Positions 32,782-41,186 of a stretch of DNA of 64,000 nucleotides are shown in pieces. The DNA comes from Acidimicrobiaceae bacterium (GTDB lineage Bacteria; Actinomycetota; Acidimicrobiia; Acidimicrobiales; RAAP-2). The position numbers and the translations under genes are program-made. The notes under the pieces were generated by a model that searched no databases, was not told the origin of the DNA, and worked only from the letters and a program-made list of their open reading frames with translations. The stretch's first letter is position 1. Each line of letters starts with the position of its first letter. The stretch is taken from the NCBI GenBank assembly GCA_003164095.1, contig PLRX01000065.1, positions 1 to 64,000 of the forward strand, in the 5' to 3' direction.

Positions 32782-33431
32782 GATGCATCGAGACGTCGAT
32801 ACCGATGGAGGCTTCTCGCTGATCGAGCTGATGGCGGCACTCCTCGTGTGGGCATCCTGATGGCCATTGCCGTACCCACCTTTCCTGGGACGACGGGCGC
32901 AGCGGACGACCGGTCGTCCCAATCCGACCTCGTCACGGCCATCACCGAGGTGAAGGTTCAGTTCCAGAGTGACGGGCAGACCTTTGACGTCAAGGGTCAG
33001 TCCAATGCCGGATTGCTCGCGACGGCACTCGAGGGTGCCCAGATCGATCTGGCGTCCAAAGCCGGCTCACTCGGGCAGTCGATCGCCCTCGGAAGCCCAG
33101 GTTCCGCATCGGATATCTCGGTGTCCGTGTCGTCCGACGGAAGCGGCGTGGTCCTTGCCGCATTCTCGGTACCTGGCAACTGTTTCTATGTCGTGGACAA
33201 TGCCGTGGTGCTGAGACCCGCAGTAGCGGCCACGAATCCGTACGTCGGATCCAGTCGGTCACGACGACGAGCCAGTCGATGTCGGGGGCCATCGGACTAC
33301 CGACGAGGGCCGGCACGTCCTACGTGACGGTGGCCGGCGACGTCGACAAGTCCGATTGCAATGCCTTCGAGCCTAAGGCATCCGGGGCAGGTGTGACCGC
33401 CTCCTCTCAGACCGCAGGATTTGCGTCCTGA
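32782..33431 (+). pseudogene. Frameshifted type IV pilin
   Basis: A pilin gene broken in two places. The class III-type start is clear: a short leader, then GG before FSLIELMAALLV with Glu5. The frame then hits TGA at 32858. One extra base near 32848 would restore LLV-x-GILMAIAVP and join the next frame, which runs as a pilin body (VKVQFQSDGQTFDVKGQ, NCFYVVDNAVV) to about 33250. A second shift there leads into a good C terminus (AGTSYVTVAGDVDKSDCNAF) ending at TGA 33429-33431. The two Cys and their context parallel the intact pilA, so this is a decayed paralogue, or a gene with sequencing errors. The start ATG at 32782 is tentative. Confidence 0.72.
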
Positions 33432-33778
33432 ATCCGTAACCGGTGCTCGTCACATCGGGTTGTAGGTCACTCACATGACGTGAGAATGATTTTTTCGCCA
33501 ATCGAACTGCTCCTATTTTGCAACTGAAACCCCCTATTCATGGGTGTTGCACAGCGTCAATACTTGATGCAGAGGGGATGCCCAAGTCGGACCGTGCCTG
33601 GCAGGGCGCACGAAGTTCCTGGCTCATGCGGCAATCAACGCCGGGATGTCTCCTCGAGTGCCGATTCTGCAATACGAGGTTCCACTCAAGTTGCACTGGG
33701 ATCGGGACGAAGCAATAACCGGGCGTCAATCACGGCGACCGTTCATAGATGCAACACATATCGAAAGAGGAGAACACC
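33432..33778. promoter_or_regulatory. Lower-GC leader region of pilA
   Basis: These 347 bases hold no gene and are clearly poorer in G+C than their surroundings. Seen in order: a small terminator-like hairpin with six Ts (33470-33495), an imperfect hairpin GCGTCAA-tac-TTGATGC (33554-33570), CACTCAAGTTG (33683-33693, shared with the broken pilin), a possible -35 TTGCAC just after it, and a strong AGAGGAG Shine-Dalgarno at about 33766-33772 before the pilA ATG. Confidence 0.4.
33470..33495 (+). terminator. Hairpin plus T-run after the broken pilin
   Basis: CTCAC (33470-33474) pairs with GTGAG (33480-33484) around a 5-nt loop, followed by six Ts at 33490-33495. The stem is short. Confidence 0.45.
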
Positions 33779-34414
33779 ATGCTTTCATCCGTTATGCAGC
33801 GCCTGAATGACAGGCGTGACGGAGCGGCTGACCTGGGCGAGGATGCGGGTTTCACCCTCATCGAGCTCATGGTCGTGCTGCTCATCCTGGCCATCCTGCT
33901 CGCCATCGCCATCCCCACCTTCCTCGGTGTGACCGGCGGTGCCAACGACCGGGCTGCCCAGTCCAACCTGAACACCGCGCTCACCACGGCCAAGGCCGCG
34001 GCTGCGAACAACAACCAGTCCTACAGTGGCATCGGGGTCACCGGAGCTGCACCTTCGCTCGCGGCCAACGAGCCCAGCATTAGCTGGGTGGCCGGCTCCG
34101 TGAGCACGCAGGGCCCCGTGTCCGCGTACATCGCGTCAGCCGGTGCTGGCATCGTGCTGGCCACGTGGTCGAAGAATAACGGCGGCACGTGCTTCTTCGC
34201 TGTCGACAACCAGGCCACCGTGGTGCCTGGCACGTCTCCGCTCGACCTCGCGTGGCAGACGACCGGAACCCCCCCGAACTCGGCCCCGTTGACCGCTGGC
34301 ACGGTCTACGGCGAGTCCCAGGGTCACACCTCCTGCAACGCCGCCGCCGCCATTCCGGCGATCGACACCGCCGAGACAGGTGGTTGGGTGCAGCAGACCA
34401 GCGCTCTGAAGTAG
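33779..34414 (+). CDS. pilA: Major type IV pilin
   Basis: A 211-residue prepilin. A 24-residue charged leader ends in AG, followed by mature FTLIELMVVLLILAILLAIA with the essential Glu at mature position 5 and a hydrophobic spine. The globular part (mature length about 187) has a Cys pair (GGTCFFAVDN and HTSCNAAAA) likely to form a disulfide loop. The ATG at 33779 is set by AGAGGAG; an upstream in-frame ATG at 33749 lacks one. A strong hairpin follows at 34471-34501, so pilA can be a single-gene transcript made at high level. Peptidase cleavage is expected after Gly24. Confidence 0.95.
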   Translation: MLSSVMQRLNDRRDGAADLGEDAGFTLIELMVVLLILAILLAIAIPTFLGVTGGANDRAAQSNLNTALTTAKAAAANNNQSYSGIGVTGAAPSLAANEPSISWVAGSVSTQGPVSAYIASAGAGIVLATWSKNNGGTCFFAVDNQATVVPGTSPLDLAWQTTGTPPNSAPLTAGTVYGESQGHTSCNAAAAIPAIDTAETGGWVQQTSALK

Positions 34415-34470
34415 TCGGAGCCCACTGACAGCACGATCGACAGTCGATCGCGCTGACGGTACAACGTCGA

Positions 34471-34501
34471 CGGTGCCCCCTCTCCTTGTGAGGGGGCACC
34501 G
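34471..34501 (+). terminator. Strong hairpin downstream of pilA
   Basis: A perfect 12-bp stem (34471-34482 with 34490-34501) closes a 7-nt loop. There is no T-run, which is common for actinobacterial terminators. Confidence 0.7.
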
Positions 34502-34609
34502 TCGCGCCCGTGTCCGGTGCATCCCGTGACCTGAGAACTCCACGCGGCGCATCGGGGGAGAGGTCGGCGATGGGTGGCGACCCGACCCCGCCCCCCGGCC
34601 GGACCGCCG

Positions 34610-35962
34610 CTACATCGGCCCGATGGTGTGCTTCCTGCCCGGCAGCACTTCCCGGCGGGTCGACAGCACGTCGAGCGCCTCCGACACGACGACACGGGTG
34701 TCGGCGGGGTCGATGACGGCGTCGACGAAGCCCCGCTCGGCCGCCTGGTACGGCGTGAGGAACCGCTCGGAGTAGTCCGCCTGCAGCCCGGCCCGCTCCT
34801 CCGGCTCGGCCCGCCGGTACAGGATCTGGACTGCCCCCTCGGCCCCCATGACGGCTATTTCGGCACCGGGCCAGGCGAAGCACAGGTCGTTGCCCAGGCC
34901 CTTCGAGTCCATGACGATGTAGGCCCCACCGAAGGACTTGCGCAGGATGACGCAGATCCGGGGCACGGTGGCCTCGGCGTAGGCGAAGGCCAACTCGGCG
35001 CCGTGGCGGATCATGCCCCGCCACTCCAGGTCCTTGCCGGGCAGGAAGCCCGGCGTGTCGACCAGCGTGACGAGCGGCACGTTGAACGCGTCGCAGAACC
35101 GGACGAACCGGGCACCCTTCTGGCTGGCGGCGATGTCGAGCGTGCCGGCCAGGGCCTGTGACTGGTTGGCCACGAACCCGACCGTCCTGCCGTCGATCCG
35201 GGCCAGTGCGGTCACGAGCTGAGGCGACCAGCGGGGCCACAGCTCGGTCACGTCGGCGTCGTCGGCCAGGGCGGCGGCCACCTTGCGCACGTCGTAGGAG
35301 CTGGTCGCCCGGTCCGGGATGACCGAGCGCAACGCCTCGCCGGGCAACGCCTCGCCGGACGCCGCCCGGGGTGGGAGCTCGTCGGTGTGTGCGGGCAGGA
35401 GGCTGAGCAGGTGGGCGACGTGTTCCATGGCCTGCTCGGTCGAGGTCGCCTCGATGGCGCACAGACCACTGGACCGGGCGTGGATGGCACTCCCGCCCAG
35501 CTGGTGCACGCCGATCTTGATACCTGTGAAGTCGGCGACCATGGCGGGCCCCGACACGAACGCGTAGGCATCCCCCGTCATGACCACGACGTCCGCCAGA
35601 CCGAGCAGCAGCGCCGGACCGGACAGCGCGGGTCCGGTGACCACGACGATGACCGGTACGACACCGGAGCAGGCCGACACGGCGCGGGCGGCGCGACCCC
35701 AGCCGTGGAGGGAGGCGACCCCACCGGACACGTCTGCCCCACTGGAGGACAGCACGAGCACGAACGGGATCCGCAGTGCCGAGGCCACCGATGCGGCCTG
35801 GGCCATGGTCTCGCCGTCGTCGGGGGACAGTGCGCCCCGGCGCACGTCGGACACCGACCGGACCACCATGGCCGGCCGACCCCCGAGGTCCTCGACCCCG
35901 GCGGCGATGTTCCCGGCTACGAGCCGCCGAAGTGTCGGTGCGGTCGGGGCGTCCAGGGTCAT
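34610..35962 (-). CDS. Acyl-CoA carboxylase carboxyltransferase (AccD/PccB type), short form
   Basis: A 450-residue carboxyltransferase beta subunit that would move carboxyl from biotin to an acyl-CoA such as acetyl- or propionyl-CoA. The C-terminal half is well kept: RFCDAFNVPLVTLVDTPGFLPG, GAELAFAYAEATVPRICVIL, RKSFGGAYIVM and AWPGAEIAVMGAEGAVQILY. The N-terminal half is divergent. The usual first 70-90 residues, including RIxxLLDxGSFxE, are absent and no upstream frame supplies them. Its ATG 35962 follows a TACCAT box by 6 nt, so the short start is supported. No biotin-carrier gene is adjacent. Confidence 0.82.
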   Translation of the reverse strand: MTLDAPTAPTLRRLVAGNIAAGVEDLGGRPAMVVRSVSDVRRGALSPDDGETMAQAASVASALRIPFVLVLSSSGADVSGGVASLHGWGRAARAVSACSGVVPVIVVVTGPALSGPALLLGLADVVVMTGDAYAFVSGPAMVADFTGIKIGVHQLGGSAIHARSSGLCAIEATSTEQAMEHVAHLLSLLPAHTDELPPRAASGEALPGEALRSVIPDRATSSYDVRKVAAALADDADVTELWPRWSPQLVTALARIDGRTVGFVANQSQALAGTLDIAASQKGARFVRFCDAFNVPLVTLVDTPGFLPGKDLEWRGMIRHGAELAFAYAEATVPRICVILRKSFGGAYIVMDSKGLGNDLCFAWPGAEIAVMGAEGAVQILYRRAEPEERAGLQADYSERFLTPYQAAERGFVDAVIDPADTRVVVSEALDVLSTRREVLPGRKHTIGPM

Positions 35963-35968
35963 CTACCC

Positions 35969-35974
35969 ATGGTA
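35969..35974 (-). promoter_or_regulatory. -10 box TACCAT, leaderless promoter
   Basis: On the minus strand TACCAT, then 6 nt, then the ATG at 35962 of the carboxyltransferase gene. Confidence 0.5.
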
Positions 35975-36049
35975 GGGACCCGGTGCCCGGCGCAGGCGCA
36001 CCTGAGCACCTGTGCGGGCCACGTCGACACCGGGTGCGGTGGAAGGTCG

Positions 36050-37024
36050 TCAGCCCGGTCCCGGGCCACCGTCGTGCCCCTGGTCGACGTCTCCCGGCGG
36101 GGTACCCGGCTGGCCGGTGGCCGGGGTGTCGCCGGGGTCGCCGGTGCCGGGTGGCGGTGGAACCGGCTCGGCGATCGCCATGCCCCGGCGGTCGAGCCGC
36201 TCGAAGTGCCGCTCGACGTCGGCCCACACCAACGGGTCCTCGGGTCCCAGGTCGTCGTCCGAGTCGGGCGCATTGGCCAGTTGCACGCCGGCCACGGACA
36301 GCAGCACGAAGAGGAAGGACAGCTTCGACACGAACCCGGCCACCTGCTGGTCGTTGAGCGGTCGGAGCCGGATCACCTCCACGGAGTGGGCGAACGCAGG
36401 GTAGAGGGGCTCGGGGTCGAGGATGAAGACGAACGAGAGGAAGACCGGCACGATCGCCTGGGCGACCAGGTAGGCGGCGCGGATCATGGGCCGCGGCCGG
36501 GCGATCCCCGGGATGCGCCCCATGATCGGCAGCCACAGGATGATGCCCGCCACCAGGACGACCAGGGCGAGGCCCGCTCGTGCCGCGGCCGACGAGGCCT
36601 GGGCGGCCACCAGGGACGGGGCCATGGTCCCCACGAGCAGCACGGTCACCGTGATCACGGCGACGGGTGGGCGCAGCACCCGGACCAGCACCGCGTCGAC
36701 GGCGGCGGGCCGGGTCAGTCGACGGATCAGGTCGTCCGACAGGCCGGCCAGGATCAGCGGGGCCACGGCGAGGACGAGCAGGCAGCGCTGGAAGACGAGA
36801 GCGGTCGCCGCCCAGCGGGCGGCCAGGTCGCCCAGCGGCCACCCCATGCAGACGCCGATGAGGACGAGGCCTGCGGCGAACCGGACCGCACGGCGCCTCG
36901 GCCACGTGACCGGATGGGGGGACGTGCGCACCAGGCGACGGTGGGCCAGTGCCACGAGCAGGCCGAGGGCGGCCAGCACTCCCCAGAGCAGGAGGTGCGG
37001 GTGCCAGTCCCAGGCGCCGGTCAC
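36050..37024 (-). CDS. CtaG-like cytochrome oxidase assembly protein
   Basis: A 324-residue membrane protein of the caa3-type CtaG family, linked to copper delivery and assembly of cytochrome c oxidase. Eight to nine hydrophobic helices cover residues about 8-255. WDWHPHLLLWGVLAAL at the N terminus and GWPLGDLAARW near 62 are conserved family segments, and IMGRIPGIARPRP lies in the middle. The last 70 residues are a soluble acidic and Pro/Gly-rich tail. The GTG at 37024 has ACAGGAG upstream. No oxidase subunit is in the window. Confidence 0.8.
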   Translation of the reverse strand: MTGAWDWHPHLLLWGVLAALGLLVALAHRRLVRTSPHPVTWPRRRAVRFAAGLVLIGVCMGWPLGDLAARWAATALVFQRCLLVLAVAPLILAGLSDDLIRRLTRPAAVDAVLVRVLRPPVAVITVTVLLVGTMAPSLVAAQASSAAARAGLALVVLVAGIILWLPIMGRIPGIARPRPMIRAAYLVAQAIVPVFLSFVFILDPEPLYPAFAHSVEVIRLRPLNDQQVAGFVSKLSFLFVLLSVAGVQLANAPDSDDDLGPEDPLVWADVERHFERLDRRGMAIAEPVPPPPGTGDPGDTPATGQPGTPPGDVDQGHDGGPGPG

Positions 37025-37049
37025 GGTGCGGACTCCTGTCCGCGGGCCG

Positions 37050-37055
37050 TAGATT
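37050..37055 (+). promoter_or_regulatory. -10 box TAGATT, leaderless promoter
   Basis: TAGATT, then 7 nt, then the ATG at 37063 of the first WYL gene. It lies in the 38-bp gap between divergent start codons. Confidence 0.5.
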
Positions 37056-37062
37056 GGCGGGG

Positions 37063-38025
37063 ATGGCCCAACCCGACCGCCTCGAACGAGTCACCGACCT
37101 GTTGCTGGTCCTGCTGGACGCCAGCCGGCCGCTCAGCCTGCGGGAGATCGGCGACCGCGTGCCCGGCTACCCGGCCGGCCACGACGCCCGTCGGCAGGCC
37201 TTCGAGCGTGACAAGCGCCTCCTGCGCGATGAGGGGGTGCCGGTCCTGGCCGAGTCCATCGAGGCCGAGGAGCAGATCGGTTACCGGGTGGACCCCGACG
37301 CGTACTACCTTCCCGATCTCGGCCTGGAACCCGACGAGCAGGCGGCCCTGAACCTTGCGGTGGCCGGCGTCCACGTCGGCGAGCCTATCGGGAGGGAGGC
37401 CCTCTCCAAGCTGGGGATGGGCGGCAGCTGGCCCCGGCGCGCCGCGGCGCTGCCCCTTGTCGACCTGCCCCTGGTCGACGGCCTGCCGGCGCTGCCGCTG
37501 CTGTTCGACGCCGTCCGGACCGGTGCCGTGGTGACCTTCTCCTACCGGGGTGGGCCTCGCTCGGTGGACGTGGCCGGGATCCGCTTCCGGGGCGGCCACT
37601 GGTACGTCGTCGGGCGTGACCGCGACAAGGGGGAGGCCCGGACGTTCCGGGTCGACCGCATCGACGGCCTGCCGGAGGTCGGTGCGCCCGGGTCGGCGGA
37701 GCTTCCCGACGGATTCGACGCCGACGGGGAGTTCGCACGGGACCCGTGGCACTTCGGTCCGGGCGAGGCGGTCGAGGTCGACGTGGCCGTCGACCCGGCC
37801 GAGGCCGGTCGCGTGGTGACCGAGCTCGGGCCCGACTCGGTGGTCGAGCGCACGGACGACGGCGGCGTCGTGGTGCGACTGGTGGTGACCGACGTCGAGG
37901 CACTGGTGTCCTGGGCGCTCGACCTGCTCGACCACGCGGAGGTCCTCCGGCCCGACGAGGTGCGCGCCGCTGTCGTGGCACGACTCGAGGCGTTCGTCGG
38001 CACCGGCACCGAGGCGGTCCGATGA
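37063..38025 (+). CDS. pafB: PafB-like WYL-domain transcription regulator
   Basis: A 320-residue regulator. An N-terminal winged helix (about 1-75, ERVTDLLLVLLDASRPLSLREIG) is followed by a WYL domain (about 145-225) with VVTFSYRG and GGHWYVVGRDRDKGEARTF, and a WCX domain to the end. In mycobacteria PafB and PafC form a heterodimer that activates LexA-independent DNA-damage genes. The ATG overlaps nothing upstream and is preceded by a leaderless-type box. Its stop overlaps the pafC start by 4 bp. Unlike the usual order, the Pup ligase gene pafA is not adjacent. Confidence 0.85.
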   Translation: MAQPDRLERVTDLLLVLLDASRPLSLREIGDRVPGYPAGHDARRQAFERDKRLLRDEGVPVLAESIEAEEQIGYRVDPDAYYLPDLGLEPDEQAALNLAVAGVHVGEPIGREALSKLGMGGSWPRRAAALPLVDLPLVDGLPALPLLFDAVRTGAVVTFSYRGGPRSVDVAGIRFRGGHWYVVGRDRDKGEARTFRVDRIDGLPEVGAPGSAELPDGFDADGEFARDPWHFGPGEAVEVDVAVDPAEAGRVVTELGPDSVVERTDDGGVVVRLVVTDVEALVSWALDLLDHAEVLRPDEVRAAVVARLEAFVGTGTEAVR

Positions 38026-39005
38026 GCCCGGCCGCCGACACCGCCACCCGCCTCCGACGCCTGTTGGCCATCCTGACGTGGCTGGCCCAGGAGGGGGAGG
38101 CACCCATCGACGAGGTCGCCGCCCGGTTCGACCTCACGCCGACCGCCCTGGTGGCCGAGCTGGAGATGGCTGCGTGCTGTGGCGTCCCGCCGTACACCCC
38201 CGACCAGCTGCTGGAGATCGTGGTCACCGAGGACACGGTGTCGACCCGGGTGGGCACGGTGCTGGCCCGGCCCCGGCGCCTCAGCCCGCGCGAGGGCCTC
38301 GCCCTGGCCGCATCGGCCCGGGCCCTGCTCGCCGTCCCCGGGAGCGACGAGGACGGTGCGCTGTCCCGGGCACTGGCCAAGCTCGACCGGGCCATCGGGC
38401 AGACGGGCGTCGAGGTCGAGCTCGATGCCCCGGACCTGCTCGAGACCGTTCGGTCCGCCCTCGACGCCCATCAGCGGTTGACCATCACCTACTACTCGGC
38501 CTCCACCGACCAGACCGCCGAGCGGACCATCACGCCCCGGCGCCTGTTCGCCTCGGAGGGCCACTGGTACGTGGACGCGTGGTGCGAGGTGGCCGGCGGC
38601 GTGCGCCGGTTCCGGGTGGACCGGATCGCGACGGCAGAGCCGGCCGGGCCTGCAGCCGACGAGGTGCTGGCGGACGCCTTGCCCGACGTGGCGGCCCGAG
38701 ACGAGGTATCGGGGTCGACCGGTCCGCTCGGGGCGTTCGTTCCCGGGCCCGACAGCCGGCGTGTCCGAATCGCCACCGACCCCGCCAAGGCGTGGCTGTT
38801 CGAGGCCATCCCCTCCGTCGTCGAGGGGGAGGAGGGCGGTCGTCCGGTGTGGGAGGTCTTCGTGGGTGGCGATGCCTGGCTCGAGCGCCTGCTGCTCCGG
38901 CTCGGTCCCGATGCCGACGTGCTCGAGCCGGCGGAGGACCGGGACCTGGCTCCCGAGGCGGCCCGTCGGATCCTGGCCCGGTACGGGAACACGACAGGAG
39001 CCTGA
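38022..39005 (+). CDS. pafC: PafC-like WYL-domain transcription regulator
   Basis: A 327-residue partner of PafB. Winged helix about residues 5-80 (LLAILTWLAQEGEAPIDEVA), WYL domain about 145-215 with LTITYYSASTDQTAERTI and EGHWYVDAWCEVAGGVRRFR, then a WCX domain. ATGA overlap with pafB means coupled translation, as suits a heterodimer. Tat genes, which often follow pafC in other actinobacteria, are missing; a small membrane gene follows instead. Confidence 0.85.
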   Translation: MSPAADTATRLRRLLAILTWLAQEGEAPIDEVAARFDLTPTALVAELEMAACCGVPPYTPDQLLEIVVTEDTVSTRVGTVLARPRRLSPREGLALAASARALLAVPGSDEDGALSRALAKLDRAIGQTGVEVELDAPDLLETVRSALDAHQRLTITYYSASTDQTAERTITPRRLFASEGHWYVDAWCEVAGGVRRFRVDRIATAEPAGPAADEVLADALPDVAARDEVSGSTGPLGAFVPGPDSRRVRIATDPAKAWLFEAIPSVVEGEEGGRPVWEVFVGGDAWLERLLLRLGPDADVLEPAEDRDLAPEAARRILARYGNTTGA

Positions 39006-39075
39006 CCACCTCGGGGCCAGTCGCCCCGTGGGGCTCGACGAATCGGGGATTTCGCCCCTGGTCCTGGTCGATGTG

Positions 39076-39564
39076 ATGTCGGATGCTGGGACCGTGGTCC
39101 ACGACGTGCTCCAGGAGGCTGAACCAGAACCCGCGACGTCGCCGCGATGGACACTCCTGGTCGCCGCGGTCATCGGCGTGCTGGTCATCGCTACGGTCGG
39201 GATCTTCGTTGCCAACGAGACCTCGTCACTCGGGACCTCGACGACCCGACAGGTGGCGTCCATCCGTGAAGGCTGCGATTCGTGGTCGACGACCATCGGG
39301 GCCAATGGGGCCGTCCAGTGCTCGGACATGGCCGACTGGATGGGCCAGCAGGTGTCCGAGGGCCACGTCACCGGTCACATGATGTGGGGTGATGCCGGAG
39401 CCATGGTCGGTTCCTGCACCCAATGGGCGGACACGTTGCCCTCGGACTCCGTCGACGGGACCACCCCGTCCGTCTGGTGCGATCGGATGGCATCGTGGAT
39501 GGAAGGCCATGCCGGCGCCTGGAGCAGTGTGATGGCACAAGGCGGCATGATGGGCGGGTCGTAG
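39076..39564 (+). CDS. Single-pass membrane protein with Cys/Met/Trp-rich outer domain
   Basis: A 162-residue protein that I do not recognise. A 24-residue cytoplasmic part precedes one membrane helix (about 25-47), then an outside domain of about 115 residues. That domain has four Cys (in GCDSW, QCSDMADWM, SCTQWAD and VWCDRMASWM), which would pair as disulfides, plus many Met, Trp and His (GHMMWGDAGAMVG and a final GGMMGG). A C-x-x-M/W-A-x-W-M pattern seems to repeat about three times. Metal binding is possible but unproven. It follows pafC by 70 bp on the same strand. Confidence 0.6.
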   Translation: MSDAGTVVHDVLQEAEPEPATSPRWTLLVAAVIGVLVIATVGIFVANETSSLGTSTTRQVASIREGCDSWSTTIGANGAVQCSDMADWMGQQVSEGHVTGHMMWGDAGAMVGSCTQWADTLPSDSVDGTTPSVWCDRMASWMEGHAGAWSSVMAQGGMMGGS

Positions 39565-39788
39565 CACCGGCGACGAGCGATCCACCGGTCCGACACAGGC
39601 CGTTCGTCATGGCGCGGTCCGGTCGCATCGGGTCCGTTGCGCCTCTCACCTCGACTGCTCATCGGGCAGGACTCCGGCAAGGTCGGTGGCAGGTCGCCGT
39701 GGGATGACTCCACGGTGAACACCACGAGTGGCCCGGTCCGTTCCCGACCGGAGCTGGACGATGGGGGAGAGGCCACGCCTGTGGCGCC

Positions 39789-41114
39789 GTGCTGAGACTG
39801 CACGTGGTGCGGGCAGAGGGTGTCGGATACTACCTGTCCGACCTCGTCCCCGGTCGGGCCGAGGGGTCCGGCGTGGCCGGTGAGTCGCCCGGAGAGTGGG
39901 CGGGTCGGGGGAGTGCGGCACTCGGACTGCAGGGGACCGTGGACGCGCCGGACCTGGCAGGCGTACTGGCCGGCCGGGACCCCTCAGGCGGTGGGACGTT
40001 GCGCCAGGCGCGTGGCACCCGGCCGGTGTGCGGGTTCGACCTCGTGTTCGCCGCCCCGAAGGCGGTCAGCATCCTCCACCTGCTGGCACCCCGCGAGCTC
40101 GGCGCGGCCGCCGGCTCGGCCCATGTGGCGGCGGTGGGCGACGCCGTCGGTTATCTGGAGGGCGCGGGACTCGGAGTCCGGCGGACCCGGGACGGCGACG
40201 TGCGCCACCTCGCGACGACCGGTGCCGTGGCCGCCGGGTTCGTGCACCGGACGAGCCGCGCCCTGGACCCCCACCTCCACACCCACGTGGTGGCGGCCAA
40301 CGTTGCCCAGGGGACCGACGGGCGGTGGTCGGCACTCGACAGCCGGCGCCTCTTCCTCCACCGTCGCGCCGCCCGGGCCGTCTACGACGCCTCGCTCCGC
40401 CACCACCTCGGCCGGTCCGCCGGAGTGGCATGGCGGCGGGTGCCCTCCGGCACGTGGGAGGTGTCGGGCGTCGACCCCGTCCTGTGCCGGCTCTTCTCGA
40501 GACGGGCGGCCTCGATCGACGAGTCGTCCTACCGGACCGCCGGGGGACACGGTTCGCAGGGCGTGCGACGGGTGGCCTTCTTCGCCGACCGGCCCGACAA
40601 GGACCGGGAGGTGTCCGTCGAGGAGTTGCGGTCCGGGTGGGCGCGCCAGGCGGCGTCGATGGGCATCGACACCTCCGAGCTCGTGCAGGTCGTGGTCCGT
40701 GCCCCGCCATCCGACCCCGGCGAGCGGATCAGCGGACACGCCGTGGCCGAGGGGCTCGACCGGTTGACCACGACCCGGACGCACCTGGCCACCCGGGACC
40801 TCGTGACGGCGGTGGCGGACGCCGCACAGCACGGTCTGGACGGTCGGGAAGTGGTGCGTGTGGCCGGTGCGCTGGAGGCAGCCGTCGGTACCGGCCGGCG
40901 TCACGACGGACGCCACCCGGGTCTGACGGTCTCGGATGCGGTCGACCGCGCACTCGGTGCCGATCCGACGCTGGTGGAACGGGCGCTGGCGGGTCGTCCG
41001 ACGCGCCCCGTGTCGCGGGAGGGGCCGTCCGTCGAGGCGCTGCGGCGATCGGGCCGGGCCGTCGGTGACGGGCTCGCAGCCCGGGCCGGGCCGTCGACCG
41101 GGCTCGGACGGTGA
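39789..41114 (+). CDS. MobF-family (TrwC-like) relaxase without helicase domain
   Basis: A 441-residue protein with a TrwC relaxase domain (about residues 1-290). The opening has a tyrosine pair in VGYYLSDL (14-15), the likely nicking residues. GRGSAALGLQGTV and GFDLVFAAPKAVSILHLL are family blocks. The metal-binding three-His motif is present as DPHLHTHVVAAN (about 160-170). Relaxases nick one strand at oriT and stay bound to it for transfer. MobF proteins normally continue into a large RecD-like helicase; here only about 150 Ala/Arg-rich residues follow. The GTG start lacks a clear Shine-Dalgarno. It converges on the coupling-protein gene. Confidence 0.85.
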   Translation: MLRLHVVRAEGVGYYLSDLVPGRAEGSGVAGESPGEWAGRGSAALGLQGTVDAPDLAGVLAGRDPSGGGTLRQARGTRPVCGFDLVFAAPKAVSILHLLAPRELGAAAGSAHVAAVGDAVGYLEGAGLGVRRTRDGDVRHLATTGAVAAGFVHRTSRALDPHLHTHVVAANVAQGTDGRWSALDSRRLFLHRRAARAVYDASLRHHLGRSAGVAWRRVPSGTWEVSGVDPVLCRLFSRRAASIDESSYRTAGGHGSQGVRRVAFFADRPDKDREVSVEELRSGWARQAASMGIDTSELVQVVVRAPPSDPGERISGHAVAEGLDRLTTTRTHLATRDLVTAVADAAQHGLDGREVVRVAGALEAAVGTGRRHDGRHPGLTVSDAVDRALGADPTLVERALAGRPTRPVSREGPSVEALRRSGRAVGDGLAARAGPSTGLGR

Positions 41115-41186
41115 GGCACACGTTGGTCCGACGATCGATCGCTCAGCGGGCCTTCTGTCAGCGGTGTTCGCTCACTGCGCCATCCG

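Noticed and set aside
33500-33778. A c-di-GMP riboswitch or sigma-54 promoter in front of pilA
   Set aside because: The conserved GEMM core and the GG-N10-GC spacing of sigma-54 promoters were looked for by eye and not found. Sigma-54 is also generally absent from actinobacteria.
39565-39788. Possible small genes between the Cys-rich membrane protein and the relaxase
   Set aside because: The open frames in both directions are Arg/Pro-rich and lack ribosome-binding sites or family features. An oriT is expected near a relaxase gene, but no clear nick-site repeat could be identified by eye.
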